64,000 nt of DNA from an uncultured Pseudomonas sp. Lineage in GTDB: Bacteria; Pseudomonadota; Gammaproteobacteria; Pseudomonadales; Pseudomonadaceae. Shown here in pieces: positions 1 through 9,804 of the stretch; positions within the stretch are counted from its first letter, which is position 1; the number at the start of each line of letters is the position of its first letter. Position numbers and translations under genes: made by a program. Under the pieces are notes generated by a model. It had not been told where the DNA came from. It saw only the letters and a program-made list of their open reading frames with translations, and did no database searches. The DNA is taken from assembly GCF_946885955.1 (NCBI RefSeq), contig NZ_CAMPHI010000007.1, forward strand, positions 1 through 64,000. The letters are read 5' to 3'.

Positions 1-147
1 TGCGCCATGCCATATAGCTGTTCGGGACGACTCAACACATAACTGGTACATAGCCCAAGTTTTCGCTCTGCAGCGACGCTAGAATAAGTCGCCGCGCCCA
101 GGCAGCATCCAGCCAAACCGCCCGCCCCATTACCACGGAAGCGCCCC

Positions 148-549
148 ATGCCCACCGCCAACCCCGAATACCACCTGGCCATTCTGGCTCACCCCGAGGC
201 TCAGGACTGCAATGTCTACCGGCCGGACGCCAAGGATCCGGATGCCGAGGAAGCAGACCTGGGCGACGCTAAAATCGTCTTTATCGGCCCCTTCGAAGCG
301 CCCGTTGAATGGGATGCGCTGGAGCGCGAGGAGTTCTTTGCCGACAGCGATCCGGCGCTGTTTTTTAGCGCACGCATCGCCTGCGACGCCAAGCCGGGAT
401 CGGCGCAGTACTTCAGTGTCGAACCCGGCGACTATGTGGCGAGCATGCCGGGGCTGGGCGAAGTGGTGATGTATTTCGTCTGCGACTTCCACGAGGATGC
501 CGAGGGTGGGCGCTATATCCTGATCCGCGACGACGAACCGCTGGATTGA
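148..549 (+). CDS. Small acidic protein of unknown function
   Basis: A 133-residue protein rich in Asp and Glu, with no signal peptide or membrane segment, so probably cytoplasmic. A GGAAG ribosome binding site lies six bases before the ATG. Codon use is GC-rich like the neighbours. The C-terminal half ([13 protein letters not shown], then an acidic tail) looks like a compact alpha/beta fold, but I recognise no family or catalytic motif. It stands alone before the bet genes, whose BetI operator begins about 20 bases past its stop, so it is probably not part of the choline pathway. Function unknown. Confidence 0.7.
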   Translation: MPTANPEYHLAILAHPEAQDCNVYRPDAKDPDAEEADLGDAKIVFIGPFEAPVEWDALEREEFFADSDPALFFSARIACDAKPGSAQYFSVEPGDYVASMPGLGEVVMYFVCDFHEDAEGGRYILIRDDEPLD

Positions 550-571
550 GCGGCAAGCGTCAGATGGCGCG

Positions 572-600
572 TTTTTATTAATTGATCGAACAATAAAAAA
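572..600. promoter_or_regulatory. BetI operator upstream of betI
   Basis: An AT-rich imperfect inverted repeat with arms TTTTTATTAATTG and CGAACAATAAAAAA, lying 41 bases before the betI ATG in otherwise GC-rich DNA. It closely resembles the second copy before betB. BetI is a TetR-type repressor known to bind such sites and to respond to choline. The assignment rests on sequence and position. Confidence 0.75.
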
Positions 601-640
601 CGCCCTATGCTACCGGCACCCTGTACCGCCGGAGACACCG

Positions 641-1249
641 ATGCCCAAGGTTGGAATGCAACCGATTCGCCGCTCGCAATTGATCGCGGCGACTCTCGCT
701 GCGGTCGATCAGGTCGGCATGGGCGATGCCAGCATCGCTTATATCGCCAGGCTGGCCGGGGTCTCCAACGGCATCATCAGCCATTACTTCAAAGACAAGA
801 ACGGCCTGCTCGAGGCCACCATGCGCCACCTGATGCTGGCGCTGGCCAATGCCGTGCGCGAGCGCCGTGCGGCCCTTGGCGATGACAGCCCGCGCACCCA
901 CCTGCGCGCGATCATCGACGGCAACTTCGACGCCAGCCAGGTCAATGGTCCGGCGATGAAAACCTGGCTGGCGTTCTGGGCCAGCAGCATGCACCAACCC
1001 TCGTTACGCCGCCTGCAGCGGGTCAACGACCTGCGCCTGTATTCCAACCTATGCGGGCAATTCCATCGCCTGCTGCCCCTGGAGCAGGCACGCACCGCGG
1101 CGCGCGGGCTGGCGGCGCTGATCGACGGCCTATGGCTGCGCGGCGCGCTGTCCGGCGAGGCTTTCGACACCCAGCAGGCCATGCAGATCGCCTACGACTA
1201 TCTGGATGTGCAATTGGCCGGCTGCCAGCGCGAGAGTGCCGTTTCCTAG
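641..1249 (+). CDS. betI: HTH-type transcriptional regulator BetI
   Basis: TetR-family repressor of the choline-to-glycine-betaine genes, relieved by choline. The 202-residue length is close to the usual 195-200. The N-terminal helix-turn-helix lies around residues 25-50 ([20 protein letters not shown], the BetI-specific form with YIARLAGVS), followed by an all-helical ligand domain. A GGAGAC ribosome binding site precedes the ATG. It is followed by betB and betA in the same direction. AT-rich palindromes before betI and between betI and betB are the expected autoregulatory and structural-gene operators. Identification is firm from sequence and context. Confidence 0.95.
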   Translation: MPKVGMQPIRRSQLIAATLAAVDQVGMGDASIAYIARLAGVSNGIISHYFKDKNGLLEATMRHLMLALANAVRERRAALGDDSPRTHLRAIIDGNFDASQVNGPAMKTWLAFWASSMHQPSLRRLQRVNDLRLYSNLCGQFHRLLPLEQARTAARGLAALIDGLWLRGALSGEAFDTQQAMQIAYDYLDVQLAGCQRESAVS

Positions 1250-1327
1250 ATCCCAACTCCGATATTCATGCTCGCCCGGCAGCCGCTCTAGCGCGGTCGC
1301 ATGTCGCGTTTGGCTTGGGCCTGGTCG

Positions 1328-1355
1328 TTTTTATTGATTGAACGTTCAATAAAAA
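1328..1355. promoter_or_regulatory. BetI operator between betI and betB
   Basis: A 28-base inverted repeat with outer arms TTTTTATTGA and TTCAATAAAAA around a central GAACGTTC. It matches the element before betI and lies 90 bases before the betB ATG, so betBA probably has its own choline-responsive promoter in addition to read-through from betI. Confidence 0.8.
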
Positions 1356-1445
1356 TATTCTAGCCTGTCCGTCACTCTCGCCCCTGCTCCACAGGGCCCG
1401 GCAGCACCATCACGACTGCCGCGCACCGAACCAGAGGACTGCGCA

Positions 1446-2918
1446 ATGCCTCGTTTCGCCGAACAAAAACTCTATATCGACGGCCGCTACGTAGACGCCA
1501 GCAGCGGCGCCACCTTCGAATCGATCAACCCGGCCACCGGCGAAGTGCTCGCCCAGGTGCAGCGCGCCAGCCAGGCCGATGTCGAGCGCGCGGTGGCCAG
1601 CGCCACTGCCGGGCAGAAGGTCTGGGCGGCGATGACCGCGATGCAGCGTTCGCGCGTTCTGCGCAAAGCCGTGGATATCCTGCGTGAGCGCAACGACGAA
1701 CTGGCCGAGCTGGAAACCCTCGACACCGGCAAGCCGCTGTCGGAGACGCGCTATGTCGATATCGTCACCGGCGCCGACGTGCTGGAGTATTACGCTGGCC
1801 TGGTTCCGGCCATAGAGGGTGAGCAGATCCCCCTGCGCGACAGCAGCTTCGTCTACACCCGCCGCGAGCCGCTCGGCGTGGTCGCCGGCATCGGCGCCTG
1901 GAACTACCCGATCCAGATCGCCCTGTGGAAATCCGCCCCGGCCCTGGCTGCCGGCAACGCGATGATTTTCAAGCCGAGCGAAGTCACCTCGCTGACTACC
2001 TTGAAACTCGCCGAAATCTACACCGAGGCAGGCCTGCCGGATGGTGTGTTCAACGTACTCACCGGCAGCGGCCGCGAAGTCGGCCAGTGGCTGACCGAGC
2101 ACCCCGGCATCGAGAAGATTTCCTTCACTGGCGGCACCGTCACCGGCAAGAAAGTCATGGCCAGCGCCTCCAGTTCGTCGCTCAAGGAAGTGACCATGGA
2201 GCTGGGCGGCAAGTCGCCGTTGATCATCTTCGAAGACGCCGACCTCGACCGCGCCGCCGATATCGCGGTCATGGCCAACTTCTACAGCTCCGGCCAGGTC
2301 TGCACCAACGGTACCCGGGTGTTCGTGCCGCGCATGTTGCAGGCGCGCTTCGAAAACAAGGTGCTGGAACGGGTCAAGCGCATCCGCCTTGGCGACCCGC
2401 TGCTCGAGGCCACCAATTTCGGCCCACTGGTAAGCGCGGCCCATATGAAAAGCGTGCTCGGCTATATCGACAAAGGCCGCAGCGAAGGCGCGCGGCTACT
2501 GGTCGGCGGTGCGCGGGTTACCGACGGCGAGTACGCCAAGGGCGCCTATGTTGCGCCGACCGTGTTCACCGATTGCACGGACAAGATGACCATCGTCCGC
2601 GAGGAGATCTTCGGCCCGGTGATGAGCATCCTGGTCTACGACAGTGAAGAGGAAGTGATCCGCCGCGCCAACGACAGCGACTACGGCCTGGCCGCCGGTC
2701 TGGTGACCCGCGACCTGGCCCGTGCGCACCGGGTCATCCACCTGCTCGAAGCCGGCATCTGCTGGATCAATACCTGGGGCGAGTCGCCGGCGCAGATGCC
2801 GGTCGGCGGCTACAAGCAATCCGGGGTCGGCCGCGAGAACGGCCTGACCACTCTGGAGCACTACACCCGGATCAAATCCGTGCAGGTCGAACTCGGCGCC
2901 TTCGCCTCGGTGTTCTGA
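1446..2918 (+). CDS. betB: Betaine aldehyde dehydrogenase BetB
   Basis: NAD(P)-dependent oxidation of betaine aldehyde to glycine betaine, the second step of choline conversion to an osmoprotectant and carbon source; soluble cytoplasmic enzyme. The 490 residues match the family length. The aldehyde dehydrogenase signatures are intact: general base Glu252 in MELGGKSPL and nucleophile Cys286 in SGQVCTNG, the numbers used for the P. aeruginosa enzyme. AGAGG lies eight bases before the ATG. It sits between betI and betA. The betB-betA junction is occupied by two palindromic repeats. Confidence 0.97.
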   Translation: MPRFAEQKLYIDGRYVDASSGATFESINPATGEVLAQVQRASQADVERAVASATAGQKVWAAMTAMQRSRVLRKAVDILRERNDELAELETLDTGKPLSETRYVDIVTGADVLEYYAGLVPAIEGEQIPLRDSSFVYTRREPLGVVAGIGAWNYPIQIALWKSAPALAAGNAMIFKPSEVTSLTTLKLAEIYTEAGLPDGVFNVLTGSGREVGQWLTEHPGIEKISFTGGTVTGKKVMASASSSSLKEVTMELGGKSPLIIFEDADLDRAADIAVMANFYSSGQVCTNGTRVFVPRMLQARFENKVLERVKRIRLGDPLLEATNFGPLVSAAHMKSVLGYIDKGRSEGARLLVGGARVTDGEYAKGAYVAPTVFTDCTDKMTIVREEIFGPVMSILVYDSEEEVIRRANDSDYGLAAGLVTRDLARAHRVIHLLEAGICWINTWGESPAQMPVGGYKQSGVGRENGLTTLEHYTRIKSVQVELGAFASVF

Positions 2919-2933
2919 CCCTTGCACCCGACG

Positions 2934-2996
2934 AGGGAGGGGCCGGGCGGCGTTCCGCTTCAGCCGCGACACATTTCGCGGCTAAAGCCCCTCCCA
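2934..2996. repeat. Palindromic intergenic repeat, type A (copy 1)
   Basis: Outer arms GGGAGGGG and CCCCTCCC enclose a second inverted pair, CAGCCGCGA and TCGCGGCT. The core GGCCGGGCGGCG-TCCGCTTCAGCCGCG recurs in copy 2 after yggX. It lies directly after the betB stop and is followed 17 bases later by a type B repeat, so the two form a composite. Confidence 0.8.
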
Positions 2997-3013
2997 CAGA
3001 TCAATTGCCGTCC

Positions 3014-3072
3014 GTAGCCCGGATGTAATCCGGGAACAGTCACCGCGTTTTCCCGGATTGCATCCGGGCTAC
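3014..3072. repeat. Palindromic intergenic repeat, type B (copy 1)
   Basis: Begins GTAGCCCGGATGTAATCCGGG and ends CCCGGATTGCATCCGGGCTAC, a near-perfect inverted repeat. One of five similar copies in the window. It ends ten bases before the betA ATG, and the betA ribosome binding site (AGGAA) abuts it. Confidence 0.85.
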
Positions 3073-3082
3073 AGGAACTTCT

Positions 3083-4765
3083 ATGTCCCAGGAATTCGAC
3101 TACATCATCATCGGCGCCGGCTCTGCGGGTAACGTGCTGGCCGCGCGTCTGAGCGAGGACCAGGATATCAGCGTGCTGCTGCTGGAAGCCGGCGGCCCGG
3201 ACTATCGCCTGGATTTTCGCACCCAGATGCCCGCCGCCCTGGCCTTCCCCCTGCAGGGCCGCCGCTACAACTGGGCCTACCTGACCGAACCCGAACCGCA
3301 CATGAACAACCGCCGCATGGAATGCGGGCGCGGCAAGGGTTTGGGCGGTTCCTCCCTGATCAACGGCATGTGCTATATCCGCGGCAACGCCATGGACTAC
3401 GACGGCTGGGCCCAGGAGAAAGGCCTGGAGGACTGGAGCTACCTGGACTGCCTGCCGTACTTTCGCAAGGCCGAGAGCCGCGATATCGGCGCCAACGCCT
3501 ACCACGGCGGCGAAGGCCCGGTCAGCGTAACCACGCCGAAAAACGGTAATAACCCGCTGTTCCAGGCCATGGTCGAGGCCGGCGTGCAGGCCGGTTACCC
3601 GCGCACCGACGATTTGAACGGTTACCAGCAGGAAGGCTTCGGCCCGATGGACCGCACCGTCACCCCGCGAGGGCGGCGTTCCAGCACGGCACGCGGCTAT
3701 CTCGATCAAGCCAAGGGCCGCCCGAACCTGAGCATCGTCACCCACGCCCTCACCGACCGCATCCTGTTCAGCGGCAAACGCGCGACTGGCGTCAGTTATC
3801 TGCACGGCGACAGCAATACCCCCACCACCGTGCAGGCCCGCCGCGAAGTCCTGCTGTGCTCCGGCGCCATCGCCTCCCCGCAGATTCTGCAGCGCTCCGG
3901 GGTTGGACCGGCGGCGTTGTTGCGCGATCTGGATATTCCCGTGGTGCATGACCTGCCCGGTGTCGGCGAGAACCTGCAGGACCATCTGGAGGTGTACATC
4001 CAATACGCCTGCAAGCAGCCGGTGTCGCTGTACCCGGCGCTGAAATGGTGGAACCAGCCGCAGATCGGCGCCAACTGGCTGTTTCTCGGCAAGGGCATCG
4101 GCGCCAGCAACCAGTTCGAAGCCGGCGGTTTTATCCGTTCCAGCGCCGAGTTCGAATGGCCGAATATCCAGTATCACTTCCTGCCGGTGGCGATCAATTA
4201 CAACGGCAGCAATGCGGTCAACGAGCACGGCTTCCAGGCCCACGTCGGCTCCATGCGCTCACCGAGCCGCGGGCGCGTGCAGGTCAAATCGAAAGACCCG
4301 CGCCAGCACCCGAGCATCCTGTTCAACTACATGGCCCACGAGCAGGACTGGCGCGAGTTCCGCGACGGCATCCGGATCACCCGCGAGATCATGGCGCAGT
4401 CGGCGCTGGAACCCTTCCGCGGCCGCGAAATCAGCCCTGGCGCCGAACTGCAAAGCGATGCCGAGCTGGACGCGTTTATCCGCGAACACGGCGAAACTGC
4501 CTATCACCCGTCCTGTTCCTGCAAGATGGGCTTCGACGAGATGGCGGTGGTCGACGACCAGGGCCGGGTGCACGGCATGCAAGGTTTGCGCGTGATCGAC
4601 GCCTCGATCATGCCGCTGATCACCACCGGTAACCTGAATGCGCCGACCATCATGATGGCGGAGAAAATCGCCGACCAGATCCGCGGTCGCACGCCACTGC
4701 CGCGCAGCACCGCGCCCTACTACAAGGCCAATGGCGCGCCGGTACGCGGCACGCCGCAGCGCTGA
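3083..4765 (+). CDS. betA: Choline dehydrogenase BetA
   Basis: FAD-dependent GMC-family oxidoreductase that oxidises choline to betaine aldehyde and can carry out the second oxidation; acts at the inner membrane face and passes electrons to the respiratory chain. The 560 residues are the normal length. The dinucleotide-binding motif [17 protein letters not shown] is at the N-terminus, the GMC signature [15 protein letters not shown] near residue 85, and the catalytic-region histidine is His475 in [11 protein letters not shown]. The C-terminal [15 protein letters not shown] segment is typical. Third gene of the bet cluster. Confidence 0.97.
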   Translation: MSQEFDYIIIGAGSAGNVLAARLSEDQDISVLLLEAGGPDYRLDFRTQMPAALAFPLQGRRYNWAYLTEPEPHMNNRRMECGRGKGLGGSSLINGMCYIRGNAMDYDGWAQEKGLEDWSYLDCLPYFRKAESRDIGANAYHGGEGPVSVTTPKNGNNPLFQAMVEAGVQAGYPRTDDLNGYQQEGFGPMDRTVTPRGRRSSTARGYLDQAKGRPNLSIVTHALTDRILFSGKRATGVSYLHGDSNTPTTVQARREVLLCSGAIASPQILQRSGVGPAALLRDLDIPVVHDLPGVGENLQDHLEVYIQYACKQPVSLYPALKWWNQPQIGANWLFLGKGIGASNQFEAGGFIRSSAEFEWPNIQYHFLPVAINYNGSNAVNEHGFQAHVGSMRSPSRGRVQVKSKDPRQHPSILFNYMAHEQDWREFRDGIRITREIMAQSALEPFRGREISPGAELQSDAELDAFIREHGETAYHPSCSCKMGFDEMAVVDDQGRVHGMQGLRVIDASIMPLITTGNLNAPTIMMAEKIADQIRGRTPLPRSTAPYYKANGAPVRGTPQR

Positions 4766-4810
4766 CATCGCTTAAGCGCGGCCTGGTCACAGACACTCGC
4801 CGCGCTGGCT

Positions 4811-4847
4811 TCTAGACTGATGGCCAGCTACTGGCCGTCAATCTAGA
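4811..4847. promoter_or_regulatory. Long inverted repeat abutting a ribosome binding site
   Basis: Seventeen-base arms (TCTAGACTGATGGCCAG and CTGGCCGTCAATCTAGA, two mismatches) separated by three bases. The right arm touches the AAGGA ribosome binding site of the next gene. No T-run follows, so it is not a classic terminator. It could mask the start region in mRNA or bind a dimeric protein; which is unknown. Confidence 0.7.
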
Positions 4848-4859
4848 AGGAACCCGCCG

Positions 4860-5594
4860 TTGCTCTGCCCCAAATGCCATCAACCCTGCGATACGCAGCG
4901 GCTCGACTGCCCGCACTGCGGCATCGTGTTCAGCAAATACGCGCAGTATGTCGAGCGCCAAGCGGCGCTTAGCGACGCCGCCGCCGAGACGCAAGCAGTT
5001 CCCTCGCTGACAGTCAGGCTGCGCCAGCGCTTGCTGACCCCGCCAGATACCGGCGCGTTCTGGTACGGCCGCGCGCTGCTCTGGGCGCTATTCGTGCTCT
5101 GGGGCCTCAGCTTTATCCTCCGCGACATCGCCAGCCTCGGCGATTCCCCGAGCTTCCTGCATAACGTCAACCTGCCGTTTCACGAAGCCGGGCATGTGGT
5201 TTTCGGCATCTTCGGCCAGTTCATCGGCTCGCTCGGCGGCACCCTCGGCCAACTGCTGATGCCGCTGATCGCCCTGCTCGCGCTGCTGCGCCAGCGCGAC
5301 ACCTTCGGCGCCAGCCTGTGCCTGTGGTGGTTCGGGCAGAACTTCCTCGATATCGCCCCCTACATGGCCGATGCCCGCGCCGGACAGCTGCCGCTGATCG
5401 GCGGCAACTTCGGCCACTCCGCGCCCTATGGCTTCCACGACTGGCAATACCTGCTGAACGAAACCGGTCTGTTGCAGTACGACCAGGGCCTGGCGCTGCT
5501 GTGCCTGAATCTCGGCCGCATCCTGATGCTGCTGAGCCTGGCCTGGGGCGGCTATCTGTTATGGAAAAGCCGGCCCCAGGGCCTTGGCGGTTGA
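4860..5594 (+). CDS. Zinc-ribbon membrane protein with M50-like HEAGH motif
   Basis: 244 residues read from a TTG nine bases after AAGGA. Residues 3-20 form a zinc ribbon (C3-x2-C6 and C17-x2-C20). A charged linker and a transmembrane helix (about 72-90) follow, then HEAGH at residues 108-112. The HExxH is next to hydrophobic segments at 113-145 and 150-166, with NFLDIAPYMADA around 161-172, which recalls the second metal-ligand region of site-2-type (M50) proteases. The last helix is near the C-terminus. This suggests an integral-membrane metalloprotease-like protein with a cytosolic zinc ribbon. Activity is unproven and the second motif is only an approximate match. Confidence 0.7.
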   Translation: MLCPKCHQPCDTQRLDCPHCGIVFSKYAQYVERQAALSDAAAETQAVPSLTVRLRQRLLTPPDTGAFWYGRALLWALFVLWGLSFILRDIASLGDSPSFLHNVNLPFHEAGHVVFGIFGQFIGSLGGTLGQLLMPLIALLALLRQRDTFGASLCLWWFGQNFLDIAPYMADARAGQLPLIGGNFGHSAPYGFHDWQYLLNETGLLQYDQGLALLCLNLGRILMLLSLAWGGYLLWKSRPQGLGG

Positions 5595-5630
5595 TCGGGT
5601 AGATAAAAAGGCGGACATACCGAAGCCCCC

Positions 5631-5699
5631 GTAGCCCGGATGCAATCCGGGGCAGCGGTAGTGGCCATAACATCGATCCCCGGATTTCATCCGGGCTAC
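5631..5699. repeat. Palindromic intergenic repeat, type B (copy 2)
   Basis: Starts GTAGCCCGGATGCAATCCGG and ends CCGGATTTCATCCGGGCTAC. Lies between the zinc-ribbon membrane protein gene and dbpA, both on the plus strand. Confidence 0.85.
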
Positions 5700-5797
5700 G
5701 GTTCTCAACACCACCCTACGAGCGCCGGTCGCATCATCGTATGTATGCGTCGAGCGCCTGCTACACTGCGCGCCATTTCGCTTATCAGGCCTGTACC

Positions 5798-7177
<1,380 letters not shown>

Positions 7178-7258
7178 TTGTTGTAGTGTTTTAACAGGTC
7201 GAGGATGGCAATAAGCAGACTGGCAGCCAGGAGGCCGCCCGAGGCAGAGGAACCTCAA

Positions 7259-8494
7259 GTGCGCAATATTCTGGTTATCGAAGACAGTCCCATGGTGCTG
7301 AAAATTCTCGAGCACCTGTTCCGCCAGGAAACCACCCTGCAGCCGGTGTTCTGCGCGTCCCTGGCGGAAGCCGAGGTGATGCTGGAAACCTCGGCCGAGC
7401 TGTTCTTCGCCGCCATTGTCGACCTACACCTGCCCGATGCACCGAACGGCGAGAGCGTCGATCTGGTGATGCAATACCAATTGCCGTGCATCGTCCTCAG
7501 CGGCTCCTACAACGAGCAGCGCCGCGACGAGTTGCTGCTCAAGGGCGTGGTCGACTATGTGCTGAAGGACAACCAGCACTCCTACGAATACGCCTTCCGC
7601 CTGATCCATCGCCTGGAGAGCAACAGCCAGGTGAAGATCCTGGTGGCCGAAGACTCCGAAGCCACCCGCCATTACATCCGCCATATCCTCACCCCGCACC
7701 GCTACCAGATCATCGAAGCCAGCGACGGCGATGAAGCCCTGCGCCTGCTCAAGGAGCAGCCGGACATCGACCTGTTCGTGGTCGACCACAGCATGCCGGG
7801 CCTCAGCGGCTTCGATCTGGTCAAGCTGCTGCGCCAGCAGATGAAGCGCAACGAGCTGATCATCATCGGCCTGTCCGCCGATGCCAAAGGCTCGCTCAGC
7901 GCCAAATTCATCAAGCACGGCGCCGACGATTTCCTGCGCAAGCCCTTCTGCCCGGAAGAACTCAACTGCCGGGTGATGTCGACTCTGGAGCGCCGCGATC
8001 TGATGCGCGCGCTGAAGCAGGCCGCGCAGTTCGACGCCCTCACCGGCCTGCGCAATCGCCGTGCGTTCCACGAGCACGGCCAGCAGTTGTTCGAACAGGC
8101 GCAACGCAGCGGCGGGGACCTCAGCGTGGCGATGCTCGATCTGGATTTCTTCAAGCGAATCAACGACGAGCACAGTCACGCCGCCGGCGATGCCGCGCTG
8201 ATCGCCTTCGCCAAGGCTTTTTCGGCAAGCTTCCCCAAGGCGCTGATTGGCCGCCTGGGCGGCGAGGAATTTGCCATGGTCAGCCGCCAGGACGCCGCAA
8301 CACTGGGCCAGGCGCTGGATCAGTTACGCCTGGAATGCGCGACCTTGAAATATGCCGAGAATGCGCCGCCGTTGTCCTTCAGCGCCGGCATCTACCATGG
8401 TCCCCCTGAAGACCTGGAAAGCCTGCTGCACCAGGCCGACCTGCGCCTGTATCAGGCCAAGACCCAGGGGCGTGGCCGCACCGTCTGGCAGTAG
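7259..8494 (+). CDS. Diguanylate cyclase response regulator (REC-REC-GGDEF)
   Basis: Two tandem receiver domains (about residues 3-115 and 125-240; likely phosphoacceptors Asp55 in IVDLHLPD and Asp176 in VVDHSMPG) followed by a GGDEF domain (about 255-410). The active-site motif GGEEF at 334-338 is intact, so cyclic-di-GMP synthesis is expected. The RxxD product-inhibition motif just before it is absent (IGRLGGEEF). The chosen GTG has AGAGGAA upstream; a start 18 codons earlier is possible. No histidine kinase is adjacent, so the signal is unknown. It follows dbpA in the same direction with no clear functional link. Confidence 0.9.
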   Translation: MRNILVIEDSPMVLKILEHLFRQETTLQPVFCASLAEAEVMLETSAELFFAAIVDLHLPDAPNGESVDLVMQYQLPCIVLSGSYNEQRRDELLLKGVVDYVLKDNQHSYEYAFRLIHRLESNSQVKILVAEDSEATRHYIRHILTPHRYQIIEASDGDEALRLLKEQPDIDLFVVDHSMPGLSGFDLVKLLRQQMKRNELIIIGLSADAKGSLSAKFIKHGADDFLRKPFCPEELNCRVMSTLERRDLMRALKQAAQFDALTGLRNRRAFHEHGQQLFEQAQRSGGDLSVAMLDLDFFKRINDEHSHAAGDAALIAFAKAFSASFPKALIGRLGGEEFAMVSRQDAATLGQALDQLRLECATLKYAENAPPLSFSAGIYHGPPEDLESLLHQADLRLYQAKTQGRGRTVWQ

Positions 8495-8690
8495 CCCGGG
8501 GCCAGCGCCGGGCACCCCCCGATTCGCCACCAGCTGGTTAGCCGAAAGGCCCGAGCCAGACGCAACGGCGCGCCCTTCCCCGACAAATTATTGTCGAAAC
8601 TTCAGCGTACCTGCCGCCTTCAAAAACCATTGAGCGCGGTGTCTCGACACCATTGCTTGCAAATAGCAGTCAACCTGACAGGAGGACGTT

Positions 8691-9218
8691 ATGGCACGCA
8701 CAATGACTTCGGAACGATTTTCACAATCGTACCAACAGGACAAAACCGACTGGAGCGCCAGCGTTTGGGCCGGCATCATTGCCGGTGTGGTTTTCATGAT
8801 CGCGCAAATGCTGCTGGTGATGCTGTTTCTGCAGCAAAGCCCCTGGGGCCCGCTACGCATGATCGCCGCCATCTTGCTTGGCAGGGATGTACTGACGCCA
8901 GCGGCCGGCTTCGATGCGGTCGTGATGCTGGCGGCAATGGCGGTCCACTTCGTGCTATCGGCTGCTATCGGCCTGATCGTCGGCTGGATCGTCCATCGAT
9001 TGAGCGGTACCTCGGCCATCCTGATTGGACTCGCGGCTGGCCTGGTGATCTATTTCATCAACTTCTATCTGATCGCCCCAATCGTCTTCCCCTGGTTCAC
9101 CCAGGCGCAAAACTGGGTGACGCTGCTGGCCCATGCGCTGTTCGGCCTGGTGTTGGGAGGCTCCTATGCGGCGTTACGCAAACACAAGCCCGTACAGTCA
9201 CCAGCGGCGAGGCCATAA
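8691..9218 (+). CDS. Conserved small membrane protein, four helices
   Basis: 175 residues with a polar 24-residue N-terminus and four predicted membrane helices at about 26-48, 77-101, 107-131 and 142-162, ending in a basic tail. A strong AGGAGG ribosome binding site lies before the ATG. I recognise no catalytic or transport motif. The C-terminal half resembles the general shape of small YagU/DUF1440-like membrane proteins, but I would not assign it. It stands alone, followed by a decayed VOC gene fragment. Function unknown. Confidence 0.75.
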   Translation: MARTMTSERFSQSYQQDKTDWSASVWAGIIAGVVFMIAQMLLVMLFLQQSPWGPLRMIAAILLGRDVLTPAAGFDAVVMLAAMAVHFVLSAAIGLIVGWIVHRLSGTSAILIGLAAGLVIYFINFYLIAPIVFPWFTQAQNWVTLLAHALFGLVLGGSYAALRKHKPVQSPAARP

Positions 9219-9303
9219 CGCTGCAACTGGCGAGGAGCGATTGCGCCCCGAATATCCGCGGGGCGCGGTTTCACGGCATGATGCGCACTACCGGGCTGAA
9301 TGA

Positions 9304-9441
9304 ATTCAGGCGGCTTTGGCGGCCAAGCAGTACAAGCACGCGATCCCGCAAATCCAGGAAATGCCATGGGGCACGCGGGGCATGAGCGTTATCGATCCAT
9401 TCGGCAACAGGCTCGTCTTTACTACGGCAATCAGCACCTGA
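9304..9441 (+). pseudogene. C-terminal remnant of a VOC/glyoxalase-family gene
   Basis: The frame reads IQAALAAKQYKHAIP and then MPWGTRGMSVIDPFGNRLVF before a TGA. This is the typical end of glyoxalase/bleomycin-resistance (VOC) superfamily proteins, where the DPFGNRL strand carries a metal-ligand region. An in-frame TGA sits immediately before the fragment, and the preceding sequence does not continue the fold in any frame, so about two thirds of the gene is missing. Recognition is from memory of the family. Confidence 0.75.
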
Positions 9442-9454
9442 GTCGTTACCCGGG

Positions 9455-9604
9455 CTATAACCGCATATTCAAACCGCCGCCGAAGATTCCCACCAGACCG
9501 ATAACAATCAGGTAGATGGCGACGATATAGTTCAACAGCCGCGGCATGGCCAATATCAGGATGCCGGCGATAAGGGATATCAGCGGAGTCAATGCAAGGT
9601 TCAT
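9455..9604 (-). CDS. DUF3096-like small membrane protein
   Basis: A 49-residue protein too short for most automatic calls: MNLALTPLISLIAGILIL, then MPRLLNYIVAIYLIVIGLVG and a short FGGGLNMRL tail. It forms two hydrophobic helices around a Pro-Arg turn, the pattern of the DUF3096 family, where PLISLIAGILIL and LNYIVAIYLI are strongly conserved. GGGAG lies about ten bases before the ATG. Function is unknown; the family is often found among stress-related small membrane proteins. It runs opposite to the flanking genes. Confidence 0.8.
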   Translation of the reverse strand: MNLALTPLISLIAGILILAMPRLLNYIVAIYLIVIGLVGIFGGGLNMRL

Positions 9605-9804
9605 AGGTGTCACTCCCGGTCGACTGACCACAGGAAAAGCTGTTCGCTATGGCGATGCGCTCAACACCTTCATAGACAGCCAAAGCCCTGGGCGGTTCTG
9701 CCGCTTTTTCGCCGGACCTCAAAGAACACCGTGCGTGCCGCGAAACGCCAAGGCGTTTTGCCCGGCGGCGCCCCCTCTAATTAGTTGCCTCAATGGAGCT
9801 CTCT

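Noticed and set aside
1410..2444. Long minus-strand open frame opposite betB
   Set aside because: It mirrors betB codons; betB has intact catalytic motifs, a ribosome binding site and operon context.
2960..4243. 427-codon minus-strand open frame opposite betA
   Set aside because: Shadow frame; it also runs through a palindromic repeat and has no recognisable fold.
9300..9515. Plus-strand 71-codon frame over the VOC remnant
   Set aside because: It is in a different frame from the glyoxalase-like codons and overlaps the opposite DUF3096-like gene.
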